NCBI GenBank assembly: GCA_015233285.1
Contig: JADFYA010000011.1
Coordinates: 1,606 to 20,935, forward strand
DNA from: Deltaproteobacteria bacterium
Lineage (GTDB): Bacteria; Desulfobacterota; JADFXK01
Direction: 5' to 3'
Length of the DNA stretch: 19,330 nucleotides
The notes beneath the pieces were generated by a model that was not told the DNA's origin, did no database searches, and was given only the letters and a program-made list of their open reading frames with translations. Positions 7,316-15,256 of this stretch are shown one piece after another. The translations under genes were made by a program, and so were the position numbers. Within the stretch, counting starts at the first letter, position 1. Each line of letters begins with the position of its first letter.

Positions 7316-8494
7316 CTATTTATAAAGTAGATAGCCGGCTCGAAGATCCATGAACGTGGCTAATTCGTCGGTCCAAGAAGTCGCCAGCTCTTTAGGCGGG
7401 ACGCCTTTTTCCAGACCGTGACGGATGGTTTCATTACCCAGCAGTAAATCGATGGCCAATTTTTGATCCTCATATTCGTAAGGATCCTGCCGCCACTTAA
7501 AGTTTTCAGGATAAAGTTCCAATAGCCGGCTAATGATGGTCAAAGTTGTCAGGTAAGGCCGGAAAACTTTCTTATCGATAACATGGATCTGAAGGCCGCC
7601 GCATAACTGGCCCGTCCATTTGCTGAATCGAGGTTCAAACCAGGATTCCCGGAAAATGACGCCGGGGAGTTTTTCTCTTTCTAAGGCCGTTTTGAATTTG
7701 GCCGGTTCGATATAAGGCGCGCCGAATATCTCAAAGGGCTTAGTGGTGCCGCGGCCTTCTGAGGCGTTCGTTCCTTCCAACACCACCTGACCGGGGTAGA
7801 CAATAGCTGTCTCCGGGGTCGGCATATTGGGCGAAGGCAAGACCCAGGGCAGACCGGTCTCGGGAAAATACATCTCGCGGCGCCACCCGTCTACCCGCAT
7901 GACATGCAGGGAACATCCGATCTCAAATTCTTGGTTGAATAACCCGGCCATCTCTCCGATAGTCATGCCGTGGCGCATGGGAATAGGGTACAAGCCGACA
8001 AATGAGGACAGATGCTGCTTTAAAATATTGCCTTCTACCTCCAACCCGCCGATGGGATTGGGCCGGTCCAGTATCACCAGCTCTTTGCCGAAATCGGCAG
8101 CGGCGGTCATGAGATAAGCGACAGTGGAGATAAACGTGTAAACTCGACAGCCGACTTCTTGAATATCAATGATAATAACGTCTATCGGGTCCATCATTTC
8201 AGGCGTCGGACGTCGGGTGTAGCTGTAAAGACTAAAGATGGGGATGTTCAATTCAGGATCAACCAGATCTTCTGATTCCATCATGTTGTCTTGTTTTTCT
8301 CCCCGGAATCCGTGCTGCGGGGAGTAAATGGCGGCTAGTTGTCCGGGATAGGCCTGGTTGATCAAGTGACGGCTGTGAGTAAAATCCGGGCCTACCGAAG
8401 CCTGGTTAGACAGCAATCCCATCTTTAGCCCTTTGATCCAATCCGGTTTTTCCTCTAAGAAAACTTCCAACCCGCTTCTAACCCTTTTCTTCAT
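7316..8494 (-). CDS. DUF1343 / NamZ-like exo-beta-N-acetylmuramidase
   Basis: Belongs to the DUF1343 family, whose studied member NamZ is an exo-acting beta-N-acetylmuramidase that releases terminal MurNAc from peptidoglycan fragments (glycoside hydrolase family 171). Family blocks are all present: GLLSNQASV, AIYSPQHGFRG, IDIQEVGCRVYTF, ILDRPNPIGG, HGMTIGEMA, LPSPNMPTPETA, YPGQVVLEGTN, SEGRGTTKPFE and FGAPY. Length (392) is typical. No signal peptide is visible (it starts [17 protein letters not shown]), so it may act in the cytoplasm on imported muropeptides. The start ATG overlaps the dppC stop in an ATGA junction, indicating translational coupling with the peptide permeases. That context supports cell-wall fragment recovery. 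Confidence 0.85.
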   Translation of the reverse strand: MKKRVRSGLEVFLEEKPDWIKGLKMGLLSNQASVGPDFTHSRHLINQAYPGQLAAIYSPQHGFRGEKQDNMMESEDLVDPELNIPIFSLYSYTRRPTPEMMDPIDVIIIDIQEVGCRVYTFISTVAYLMTAAADFGKELVILDRPNPIGGLEVEGNILKQHLSSFVGLYPIPMRHGMTIGEMAGLFNQEFEIGCSLHVMRVDGWRREMYFPETGLPWVLPSPNMPTPETAIVYPGQVVLEGTNASEGRGTTKPFEIFGAPYIEPAKFKTALEREKLPGVIFRESWFEPRFSKWTGQLCGGLQIHVIDKKVFRPYLTTLTIISRLLELYPENFKWRQDPYEYEDQKLAIDLLLGNETIRHGLEKGVPPKELATSWTDELATFMDLRAGYLLYK

Positions 8495-9351
8495 GATCGT
8501 GTCCTCAGTCGGGGGTCCAAAGCGGCTTGAATCCCCTCTCCTAAAAGGTTATAACCCAGAACGGTTATTAGAATAGATAAGCCCGGATAGAGTGATAACC
8601 ACCAGGCTATTTCGATATTGTCTTTTCCGGCCATCAAGATATTTCCCCAAGACGGCGTGGGCGGCTGCACCCCCAGACCCAAAAAACTCAAGGCCGATTC
8701 CGTCAGAATGGCCCCGGCCACACCTAAGGTTGCGGAAACCAGCACCGGCGGCAGGGCATTCGGCAGAATATGAACAAAAATTATCCTCAAGTCCGCGGCC
8801 CCCAATGATCTGGCCGCAATAACAAAATCACGCTCCCTGAGAGTCAGGAATTCCGCCCGGACCAGCCGAGCCACCCCCATCCACCCGGTCAGGCCGATAA
8901 TAATCATAATGTTCCATATACTTGGCTCCAATATGGCGACCACCGCCAGGATTAGAAAAAAAGATGGGAAGCAAAGCATCAAATCGACAAAACGCATGAT
9001 CACGTTTTCAACCCAACCCCGGTAAAACCCCGCCAGGGCCCCCAACACTACGCCGATAATCGTAGCCAGCCCCATGGCCACAAAACCCACCTTCAAGGAG
9101 ATGCGAGCGCCGTAGACCATCCGGGAGAAGACATCTCGGCCGACATCGTCTGTTCCGCATAGATGCAGCCGTCCGGGCGCGGCCAGGATATTCTTGACAT
9201 CCACTTCGTCGGGATCATATGGGGCGATCTGAGGGGCCAGCAGCGAGAGCAAGAACAGAGAAACCACAACCACACCGCCGGCCAGGGCCAGCCGATTAGC
9301 AACCAGCCTGTCCACGAATTCCCTAAAGTTGGAGATGCCGTCACCCTTCAT
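8491..9351 (-). CDS. dppC: Peptide-type ABC transporter permease (DppC/OppC family)
   Basis: An inner-membrane permease subunit of a type I peptide importer. Residues about 22-45 form the first membrane segment ([21 protein letters not shown]). APYDP and the family hallmark [21 protein letters not shown] follow, then several more membrane segments. The EAA loop that docks the ATPase reads [20 protein letters not shown]. It ends with the usual [14 protein letters not shown]. Length (286) is normal. Its start overlaps the dppB stop by 11 bases and its stop overlaps the next start by four. No solute-binding protein or ATPase genes (dppA, dppD, dppF) are in the window, so the rest of the transporter must be encoded elsewhere. 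The dpp symbol marks the family, not a proven dipeptide substrate. Confidence 0.88.
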   Translation of the reverse strand: MKGDGISNFREFVDRLVANRLALAGGVVVVSLFLLSLLAPQIAPYDPDEVDVKNILAAPGRLHLCGTDDVGRDVFSRMVYGARISLKVGFVAMGLATIIGVVLGALAGFYRGWVENVIMRFVDLMLCFPSFFLILAVVAILEPSIWNIMIIIGLTGWMGVARLVRAEFLTLRERDFVIAARSLGAADLRIIFVHILPNALPPVLVSATLGVAGAILTESALSFLGLGVQPPTPSWGNILMAGKDNIEIAWWLSLYPGLSILITVLGYNLLGEGIQAALDPRLRTRS

Positions 9352-10324
9352 GTCTCACCCGGACCCGTGGATCAACCAGGGCATAGGACATATCGGCCAG
9401 GAGATTGCCCAAGAGAGTCAGGACCGCCCCAATGACCAACCCCCCCATCACGACTGGATAATCTCGGCTCATAACACTTTGGTAAAACATCTGACCCATT
9501 CCGGGAATGGCAAAAATGGATTCGAAGATGACACTGCCGCCGATCAACCCCGGGACGGATAATCCAAGAATAGTGACTACCGGCATTAGGGCGTTCCGGA
9601 GCGCATGCTTATAGATAACCACCGATTCTCGTAGTCCTTTCGCCCGAGCCGTGACGATATAATCCTGGCGGATGACTTCCAGCATATTGGCCCGCATGTA
9701 CCGAGACACGCCGGCCAATCCTCCGAACGCGGATAAGAGCAGAGGCAAAATGAGATGCCGGGCAACATCAAGCACTTTTCCAATGGCCGATAGTTCTTCG
9801 TATCCCATTGATTTAATGCCAGATATTGGCAGTAATTGCAAATCGACGCCAAACAAAATCATAGATAGCAGGGCCAGCCAGAAGGTCGGGGTGGCAAAAC
9901 CCAGAAAGACAAATACCGTGGTCACCTTATCAAATAGCGTGTTTTGATGGGTGGCGGAAAGGACGCCGATCGGGATGGCGACCAGGAAGATCATAAACAA
10001 GGATAGAACATTGATCAAGATAGTAATAGGTAACCGCTCTGCAATCTTATCAATAACCTTTTTTCTGTCCGGGGCGAAGGAGTCGCCGAAGTCAAATTTA
10101 ACCAGCCGCCTCAGCCAGTTCCAATACTGAATATGCAAAGGTTGATCAAGGCCATACAACGCCCGCAATCTGGCCTTGGCCTCCAGCGAGGCTTTGGGCA
10201 TCATCATGGTCTCCATGTCCGTAGGCGAACCTGGGGCCAAATGGATCACGACGAAGGAGATCACCGTGATTCCCAAGAGCATCGGGATCATAGCCATCAA
10301 TCTTTTTAGCAGGAAGACAATCAT
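9341..10324 (-). CDS. dppB: Peptide-type ABC transporter permease (DppB/OppB family)
   Basis: The partner permease of the DppC-like subunit. It opens [20 protein letters not shown] and continues [13 protein letters not shown], the standard DppB start with its first membrane segment. [20 protein letters not shown] and ERLPITILI come next, then the EAA loop [20 protein letters not shown], and a family-typical end ([33 protein letters not shown]). Length (327) is normal. It is the first gene of the operon; the ATG at 10324 has only a GGGG stretch upstream. The upstream 221 bases are shared with divergent sfsA. No binding-protein gene precedes it, although dppA commonly does. Confidence 0.88.
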   Translation of the reverse strand: MIVFLLKRLMAMIPMLLGITVISFVVIHLAPGSPTDMETMMMPKASLEAKARLRALYGLDQPLHIQYWNWLRRLVKFDFGDSFAPDRKKVIDKIAERLPITILINVLSLFMIFLVAIPIGVLSATHQNTLFDKVTTVFVFLGFATPTFWLALLSMILFGVDLQLLPISGIKSMGYEELSAIGKVLDVARHLILPLLLSAFGGLAGVSRYMRANMLEVIRQDYIVTARAKGLRESVVIYKHALRNALMPVVTILGLSVPGLIGGSVIFESIFAIPGMGQMFYQSVMSRDYPVVMGGLVIGAVLTLLGNLLADMSYALVDPRVRVRHEG

Positions 10325-10419
10325 ATGGCCCCAATACCAAAAAACTCACTTAAAATCAACCCCGGAGCTATCACAGCCGAAATTGATCGTGCAACTAAAA
10401 AGGATTGTTTATAGTTCAG

Positions 10420-10457
10420 ACATTGGGCGACAATGTTTGTTTACATCCATAGTAAAC
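10420..10457. promoter_or_regulatory. Two short inverted repeats in the dppB-sfsA divergent region
   Basis: ACATTG (10420-10425) pairs with CAATGT (10431-10436), and GTTTAC (10439-10444) with GTAAAC (10452-10457). The second pair overlaps a candidate -35 element for sfsA. Both are short and may be chance, but they sit where an operator between divergent genes would. Confidence 0.3.
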
Positions 10458-10468
10458 CGATTTAAACT
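10440..10468 (+). promoter_or_regulatory. Candidate sigma-70 promoter for sfsA
   Basis: TTTACA (10440-10445, five of six matches) and TAAACT (10463-10468, four of six) are separated by 17 bases, with about 77 bases to the sfsA ATG. Confidence 0.4.
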
Positions 10469-10545
10469 GCAATAGAACATTTAAGCCGGGATTCGGCCGA
10501 CGGCAACGGACCGATTCAATCCACTTACCCAGATCCTATCACCAG

Positions 10546-11241
10546 ATGAAACTACCTTCTCTATTATATCCAGGCACCCTGGTAAAACGCTATAAGCGGT
10601 TTTTGGCCGACGTGTTTTTGGCCGACGGGACTATGGTCACGGCCCATTGCCCCAACTCGGGAAGCATGAGGGGATGTAACCTGCCGGGCAGCCCGGTGCT
10701 TTTGTCCGTGGCCGACAATATTAAGCGGAAATACAAACATACCTGGGAGCTGATCCAGGTGTCCGGTTTCTGGGTTGGGATCAACACCGGTTACCCCAAC
10801 AAACTGGTCAAGGAAGCCATCGAGAACGGAACGATAGAGGAACTCCAGGGGTATGAGACTATCCTCTCGGAAGTTCCTTATGGGACTAACAGCCGGGTGG
10901 ATCTGTTGCTTAAAGGGAAAGCCGGGATGTGTTATGTGGAAGTGAAAAACGTTACTTTAGTGGAAAACGACATGGCCCTTTTCCCTGATGCGGTCACGAC
11001 CAGAGGACAAAAGCATCTCCGGGAATTGGCCCAGATGGTGACCGAGGGGCACCGGGCGGTTATATTTTTTGTGGTCCAGCGGCCGGACGGATCAGCAGTG
11101 GCCCCCGCCGACGCGATTGATCCGACTTATGGTCGTTTGCTGCGCCAGGTCAGCCGACACGGGGTGGAACCTCTGGCCTATCGGGCGGTGGTGTCAGCTC
11201 AAGAAATTTATTTAAGTAATTCCTTGCCTGTGACGCTGTGA
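10546..11241 (+). CDS. sfsA: SfsA family DNA-binding protein / nuclease
   Basis: SfsA was named for sugar fermentation stimulation in E. coli, where it was first seen as a DNA-binding protein; the family has a PD-(D/E)XK nuclease-like core. The protein starts with an OB-like segment (GTLVKRYKRFLADVFLADG, then AHCPNSGSMRGC, an invariant family block). The nuclease-like core has SRVDLLL, YVEVKNVTL, FPDAVTTRGQKHLRELA, and a closing VIFFVVQRPD, with D and E/K residues in the expected places. Length (231) is normal. No clear ribosome-binding site precedes ATG 10546, but the family starts right here. Cellular role is not settled in general. It stands alone, divergent from dppB. Confidence 0.9.
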   Translation: MKLPSLLYPGTLVKRYKRFLADVFLADGTMVTAHCPNSGSMRGCNLPGSPVLLSVADNIKRKYKHTWELIQVSGFWVGINTGYPNKLVKEAIENGTIEELQGYETILSEVPYGTNSRVDLLLKGKAGMCYVEVKNVTLVENDMALFPDAVTTRGQKHLRELAQMVTEGHRAVIFFVVQRPDGSAVAPADAIDPTYGRLLRQVSRHGVEPLAYRAVVSAQEIYLSNSLPVTL

Positions 11242-11338
11242 CCGCCTTTTCGGCCAGGTGAACCGTCCGGGTTTCGGCATTGATCATTTTGATTAGTCCG
11301 CTTTTAATTTTGCGCTGGCATTTCTGCGTTTTTTTTAA

Positions 11339-11344
11339 TATAAT
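11339..11344 (+). promoter_or_regulatory. Candidate -10 element for the cytidylate-kinase-like gene
   Basis: A perfect TATAAT lies in an AT-rich stretch about 105 bases before ATG 11449. No good -35 hexamer is found 16-18 bases upstream (TGGCAT at 11316-11321 is poor). The rest of the 11242-11448 gap shows no gene that I can support. Confidence 0.35.
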
Positions 11345-11448
11345 GTGCCATAAAATCATATGGATTTGTTTTATCAAACTTTCATCGGAATGAACCGATA
11401 TCAGGCGGTGAATTTCTTCAAATGGCCTAATCAAGAAAGGAGAAAAGC

Positions 11449-12249
11449 ATGCCCATTATTACTATTTCCAGAGGCTCCTACAGCCGCGGAAAAGAAGTGG
11501 CCGAAAAATTGTCTGAGGCTTTGAATTATGAATGTATTTCCCGAGGATTGATCCTAGAAGCATCAGAGAAATTCAATATCCCGGAAATCAAGATGGTCCG
11601 GGCCGTCCATGACGCCCCCTCAATCCTTGACCGGTTCACTTTCGGTAAGGAAATCTATATTGCCTTTTTCCGGTCGATTTTGTTAAAACACGTCCAGAAA
11701 GACAACGTAGTCTATCACGGATTGGGTGGCCACTTTTTCCTCAAGGGCATCCCCCATGTGCTGAAGGTCAGGATCCAGGCCGACATAGAAGACCGGGTCA
11801 TGGCGGAGATGAAGCGGGAGGGCATTTCTGCCGAAAAAGCTCGATTCATTCTGAAAAAAGACGATGATGAACGACGCAAATGGAGTCTCAGCCTTTACGG
11901 AGTGGATACCTCCGACCCCAGCCTGTATGATGTGGTTCTAAGCATTAAGAAGTTGACGGTGGACGACGCTGTGGATATCCTGTTGCATGCGGCCAAGCTC
12001 CCCTGCTTTCAGTCTACGCCCGAGTCCCAAAAGATACTTGACGACATGGTCTTGGCTTCTGAGGCAGAAGTGGCTCTGGTCAAGAAATATCCCAATGTAG
12101 CCGTTTCGGCCAAAGATGGTGACATATTTGTTAATGTCAAGACTTCCATTGATTCCGAGTCTGAGATCGTCGGCGACATTCAAACCACGGTCGGCAAAAT
12201 AGAAGGCGCCAAAGATATCAAGGTAAGCGTCATGCCGTTGCGCGGCTAG
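11449..12249 (+). CDS. Cytidylate kinase-like protein with C-terminal BON-like segment
   Basis: The first 190 or so residues match the cytidylate kinase-like 2 family: ITISRGSYSRGKEVAEKLSE forms a P-loop of G-x4-G-K type, followed by LNYECISRGLI, VVYHGLGGHFFLKG, LKVRIQADIEDRV and YDVVLSIKKLTVDDAV. The P-loop residue after lysine is E, not S/T. The true substrate of this subfamily is not known to me; it is distinct from Cmk of the pyrimidine pathway. The last 60 residues or so (YPNVAVSAKDGDIFVNVKTS, then IEGAKDIKVSVMP) resemble a BON fold, with a V-x-DG-x-V-x-V strand and a final V-x-V strand. Ribosome-binding site AAGGAG lies six bases before ATG 11449. A strong terminator follows. Confidence 0.78.
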   Translation: MPIITISRGSYSRGKEVAEKLSEALNYECISRGLILEASEKFNIPEIKMVRAVHDAPSILDRFTFGKEIYIAFFRSILLKHVQKDNVVYHGLGGHFFLKGIPHVLKVRIQADIEDRVMAEMKREGISAEKARFILKKDDDERRKWSLSLYGVDTSDPSLYDVVLSIKKLTVDDAVDILLHAAKLPCFQSTPESQKILDDMVLASEAEVALVKKYPNVAVSAKDGDIFVNVKTSIDSESEIVGDIQTTVGKIEGAKDIKVSVMPLRG

Positions 12250-12348
12250 TTTCTTCTGGTAAATACTTTTGGAAAACAACTGTGGGGACGGGTTTCCGGC
12301 CTGTCTCCCGCAGTGTTGACTCTAAACCACCATGCAGCTTTCTTGAGG

Positions 12349-12390
12349 AAGCATAACGCAAAGGAAGGCACCCTCTGCGTTATGCTTTTT
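12349..12390 (+). terminator. Intrinsic terminator
   Basis: AAGCATAACGCA (12349-12360) pairs perfectly with TGCGTTATGCTT (12376-12387), with a 15-base loop, and the right arm runs into a five-T tract. It separates the cytidylate-kinase-like gene from the kinase-regulator pair. Confidence 0.75.
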
Positions 12391-12449
12391 CAATGAATGA
12401 ACGATGAATGTCATATTCTTGATTTCGGTCGGCTCTAGTGGAGTATCCG

Positions 12450-13895
12450 ATGGCCTGGAAGTTTCATATTTATTTAAATATTCGTCAAAAAGTCATGGTC
12501 GGCTTGACGGTCTGTCTCTTGGCGGTGGGCTTCATCGGCGTCATTTCTTACATCTATTTGTCAAAAATACAATATAAACAGCATGTTGTTGAAATTGCCG
12601 ACGATTTGAGCAACACTATCTTGGAAATCCGCCGATATGAAAAGAATTACCTGCTTTATGGGTCCAGTGACGATATCAAGGAGAATCAGCGCTATGTGAA
12701 GCAAGGGCTGGAGGTGCTGGCTAATATCTCGTCAGAGTCACAATATGTTCACGACCGGCTCTTGCTTAAGCAACTGGAGACGGAATTTGTGGCTTATCGG
12801 CAGGCGATGATTCAGATAGCCGCCTCTATCCACAAGGTTGACGGCCACTCCAGGCAAGGGATAGAAGAACAATTGCGGGAACGAGGCAAGAATCTTGTAG
12901 AGCTTTCGATGCGTGTTGCCGCGTATGAACGCCGGAGCATCATCGCCATAATCAGTGCACTAAAAACGCAACTGATTTCAGCCCTGGTTATTTTTCTGGG
13001 CATGGGGCTTTTTCTGGTCCCGATGGTCTCTAGAAAGATCCTTAATCCGCTGCGCGTGATTGAAAGGACTACCCTAAAAATTGCTCAAGGGCATTTCGAT
13101 CCTTTGCCCGTGATTGATACCCGAGACGAAACCCAGCGGGTGGTCGAGGCCTTTAACCGCATGGTGGCCGAACTGGAAAAACGACAGGAGCAACTCCTCC
13201 AGGCCAAAAAATTGTCTTCTATCGGTATCCTGACTTCCGGTATTGCCCACCAGTTGAATAATCCATTAAACAATATCTCCACTTCCTGCCAGATTTTGCT
13301 TGAGGAATTTGGTCAAATGGACCCGGACTTAGCCCATAAGATGTTGACCAATGTGGAACAAGAAGTTCATCGGGCCCGAGATATTGTGCGGGGACTCTTG
13401 GAATTTTCCCGAGACAAGAAATTTTCTCTTTGTCCGGCCTGTCTTTGTGACGTGGTCGAAAAAGCGGTCAGGCTGATGTCCAGCCACGTTCCTCCCGGTA
13501 TCGAAATCGTTCGAGATGTCCCCGGTAATATTATGCTGCAGTTAGAAACGCAACGGATGCAGGAAGTCTTTCTGAATCTGTTGATGAATGCGATTCAAGC
13601 CATCGCTGAACCGCCGGGACAAATCACTATTTCGGCTAAGCCGGAGCCTGACAACGGGTGGACTGTAATCACTGTCGAAGATACCGGAACCGGGATATCC
13701 GAAGCAGATCGCGGTAAGGTCTTTGATCCTTTCTTCACCACTAAGGAGGTGGGCGTGGGGACGGGATTGGGATTGTCGATTGTCTACGGCATCGTTCGAG
13801 AGCACCAGGGAACCATCTCCGTAGAGAACAAACCGGAAGGAGGTTGCCGATTTATTATTCGGTTGCCGTCGATTCCGCAACCGGAGAAAGAATAA
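12450..13895 (+). CDS. Membrane sensor histidine kinase, NtrB-like, with HAMP domain
   Basis: A two-pass inner-membrane sensor kinase of 481 residues. TM1 is about residues 15-37. A roughly 135-residue periplasmic helical region follows (with EIRRYEKNYLLYGS, as in four-helix-bundle and HBM sensors), then TM2 about 174-194 and HAMP about 195-248. The HisKA block reads GILTSGIAHQLNNPLNN, with phospho-acceptor H267 and Q in place of the usual acidic residue after it. The HATPase domain is intact: N box NLLMNAIQAI, G1 VEDTGTGIS, F box FDPFFTTK, G2 GTGLGLSIVYG. I prefer ATG 12450 (GGAG six bases upstream) over a GTG at 12438. The stop overlaps the next start (TAATG), so kinase and regulator are translationally coupled. 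The signal is unknown. Confidence 0.9.
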   Translation: MAWKFHIYLNIRQKVMVGLTVCLLAVGFIGVISYIYLSKIQYKQHVVEIADDLSNTILEIRRYEKNYLLYGSSDDIKENQRYVKQGLEVLANISSESQYVHDRLLLKQLETEFVAYRQAMIQIAASIHKVDGHSRQGIEEQLRERGKNLVELSMRVAAYERRSIIAIISALKTQLISALVIFLGMGLFLVPMVSRKILNPLRVIERTTLKIAQGHFDPLPVIDTRDETQRVVEAFNRMVAELEKRQEQLLQAKKLSSIGILTSGIAHQLNNPLNNISTSCQILLEEFGQMDPDLAHKMLTNVEQEVHRARDIVRGLLEFSRDKKFSLCPACLCDVVEKAVRLMSSHVPPGIEIVRDVPGNIMLQLETQRMQEVFLNLLMNAIQAIAEPPGQITISAKPEPDNGWTVITVEDTGTGISEADRGKVFDPFFTTKEVGVGTGLGLSIVYGIVREHQGTISVENKPEGGCRFIIRLPSIPQPEKE

Positions 13896-15256
13896 TGGTC
13901 ATGACTCCAGGTGCCGTCCTGATTGTCGATGATGAACAAATCGCCCGGGAGAACTTAGCCTATGCCTTGAAAAAGGAAGGTTATGACACATGTTGTGTAG
14001 ACGGTGGGAAGGCGGCCCTGGCCGAGCTGAAAAAGCGGGAATTCGATCTGGTCATGACGGATTTGCGGATGCCGGAAGTAGACGGGATGGAGGTATTGCG
14101 CCACACCAAGTCATCCTATCCGGAAACCGAGGTCATCGTGATTACCGGCCATGCGTCGGTATCTTCAGCCGTGGAAGCCATGCACCAGGGAGCTTACCAT
14201 TACCTCTCCAAGCCTTACCAACTTGACGAAGTCCGCAACCTGGTCATGCAGGCGATGGAAAAAAGATCCATGCGGCAAGAATTGTCGGAGCTAAAACGCC
14301 AGGTCAAAAATCAACAGGCGGGGCCGTTAATAATTGGGAACAGCCCTAAGGTAGAGGCGCTGAAGACCATGATCGCCCAAATCGCCCCTACAGATTGCAG
14401 CGTTTTGATCTTGGGGGAAACAGGGACCGGCAAAGAACTGGTGGCCAGGACAATTCATCATCTGAGTAATCGGGCTGATAAACGGTTCATGGCCGTAAAT
14501 TGTGGGGCATTTAATGAAGAACTGCTGACTAATGAACTATTCGGGCATGAAAAAGACGCCTTCACCGGGGCCCGTGGCGTTAAGAAAGGGATCTTTGAGG
14601 TCGCGGACGGTGGAACCATCCTGTTGGATGAGATTGGTGATATGCCCATCTCCATGCAGGTCAAATTGCTCCGGGTGCTGCAAGAGAGGACCCTTATGCG
14701 GGTCGGCGGGACCAGAGAAATCCCCATCGACGTCCGAGTCCTGGCCGCGACCAACAAAGACTTAAAACGGGAGGCGGAGCTGGGTACTTTCCGCCAGGAT
14801 CTTTACTACCGCATCAATGTTATTACCTTGACAGTTCCCCACCTGGCCGCTCGAAAGGATGATATCCCACTGTTGTGCCGGCATTTTATGAAGTATTTCA
14901 ATGTCGCCCAGGGCAAGGCGGTGACCGGAATCTCCGATGAGGTCATGGAAATACTGATGTCATATGAATTTCCCGGCAACATCCGTGAACTGGAGAATGT
15001 CATCGAACGCGCCGTGGCTCTGGCCGAAGGGACGACCATTGAAGTCCGCCACCTGCCTGGTGACCTCCAAGACGTCGATCTCAGTCTGCGGGTTCATCGG
15101 CCGCACCCTTTTATGACTTTGGAAGAAAATGAGAAAGAATACATCGCCTGGGTCTTGCAGCAGGTGAGTTACAACAAGACCAAGGCGGCGGCCATCCTCA
15201 GCATAGACCGGGTCTCGCTCTGGCGTAAGCTGAGACGATACAACCTGGATTCATGA
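13895..15256 (+). CDS. NtrC-family sigma-54-dependent response regulator
   Basis: A 453-residue enhancer-binding activator. The receiver (about 5-122) has acidic pocket D12/D13, phospho-acceptor D56 in VMTDLRMPEVDG, and switch residues in VIVITGHAS and YLSKP. The AAA+ domain has Walker A GETGTGKE (174-181) and Walker B GTILLDEIGD. The sigma-54 contact loop reads DAFTGA (221-226), not the canonical GAFTGA. R-finger and sensor regions look normal (RFRQDLYYRINV-like, FPGNIRELENVIERAV). A Fis-type helix-turn-helix closes the protein (NKTKAAAILSIDRVSLWRKL). ATG 13895 overlaps the kinase stop by one base, with GGAG at eight bases; an upstream in-frame ATG at 13844 lies inside the kinase gene and is unlikely. 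The last six bases overlap the convergent Lon gene. Confidence 0.92.
   Translation: MVMTPGAVLIVDDEQIARENLAYALKKEGYDTCCVDGGKAALAELKKREFDLVMTDLRMPEVDGMEVLRHTKSSYPETEVIVITGHASVSSAVEAMHQGAYHYLSKPYQLDEVRNLVMQAMEKRSMRQELSELKRQVKNQQAGPLIIGNSPKVEALKTMIAQIAPTDCSVLILGETGTGKELVARTIHHLSNRADKRFMAVNCGAFNEELLTNELFGHEKDAFTGARGVKKGIFEVADGGTILLDEIGDMPISMQVKLLRVLQERTLMRVGGTREIPIDVRVLAATNKDLKREAELGTFRQDLYYRINVITLTVPHLAARKDDIPLLCRHFMKYFNVAQGKAVTGISDEVMEILMSYEFPGNIRELENVIERAVALAEGTTIEVRHLPGDLQDVDLSLRVHRPHPFMTLEENEKEYIAWVLQQVSYNKTKAAAILSIDRVSLWRKLRRYNLDS

Noticed and set aside
11316..11330. Possible sigma-54 promoter (TGGCATTTCTGCG) before the cytidylate-kinase-like gene
   Set aside because: Only seven bases separate GG and GC; a sigma-54 promoter needs ten.
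11150..11434. A 94-codon minus-strand frame overlapping the end of sfsA
   Set aside because: It overlaps the confident sfsA coding region, has no family resemblance, and its start has no ribosome-binding site.
13844..13894. Upstream start of the NtrC-like regulator at ATG 13844
   Set aside because: It lies inside the kinase gene, adds 17 residues not found in the receiver family, and the TAATG-coupled start at 13895 has a well-placed GGAG.
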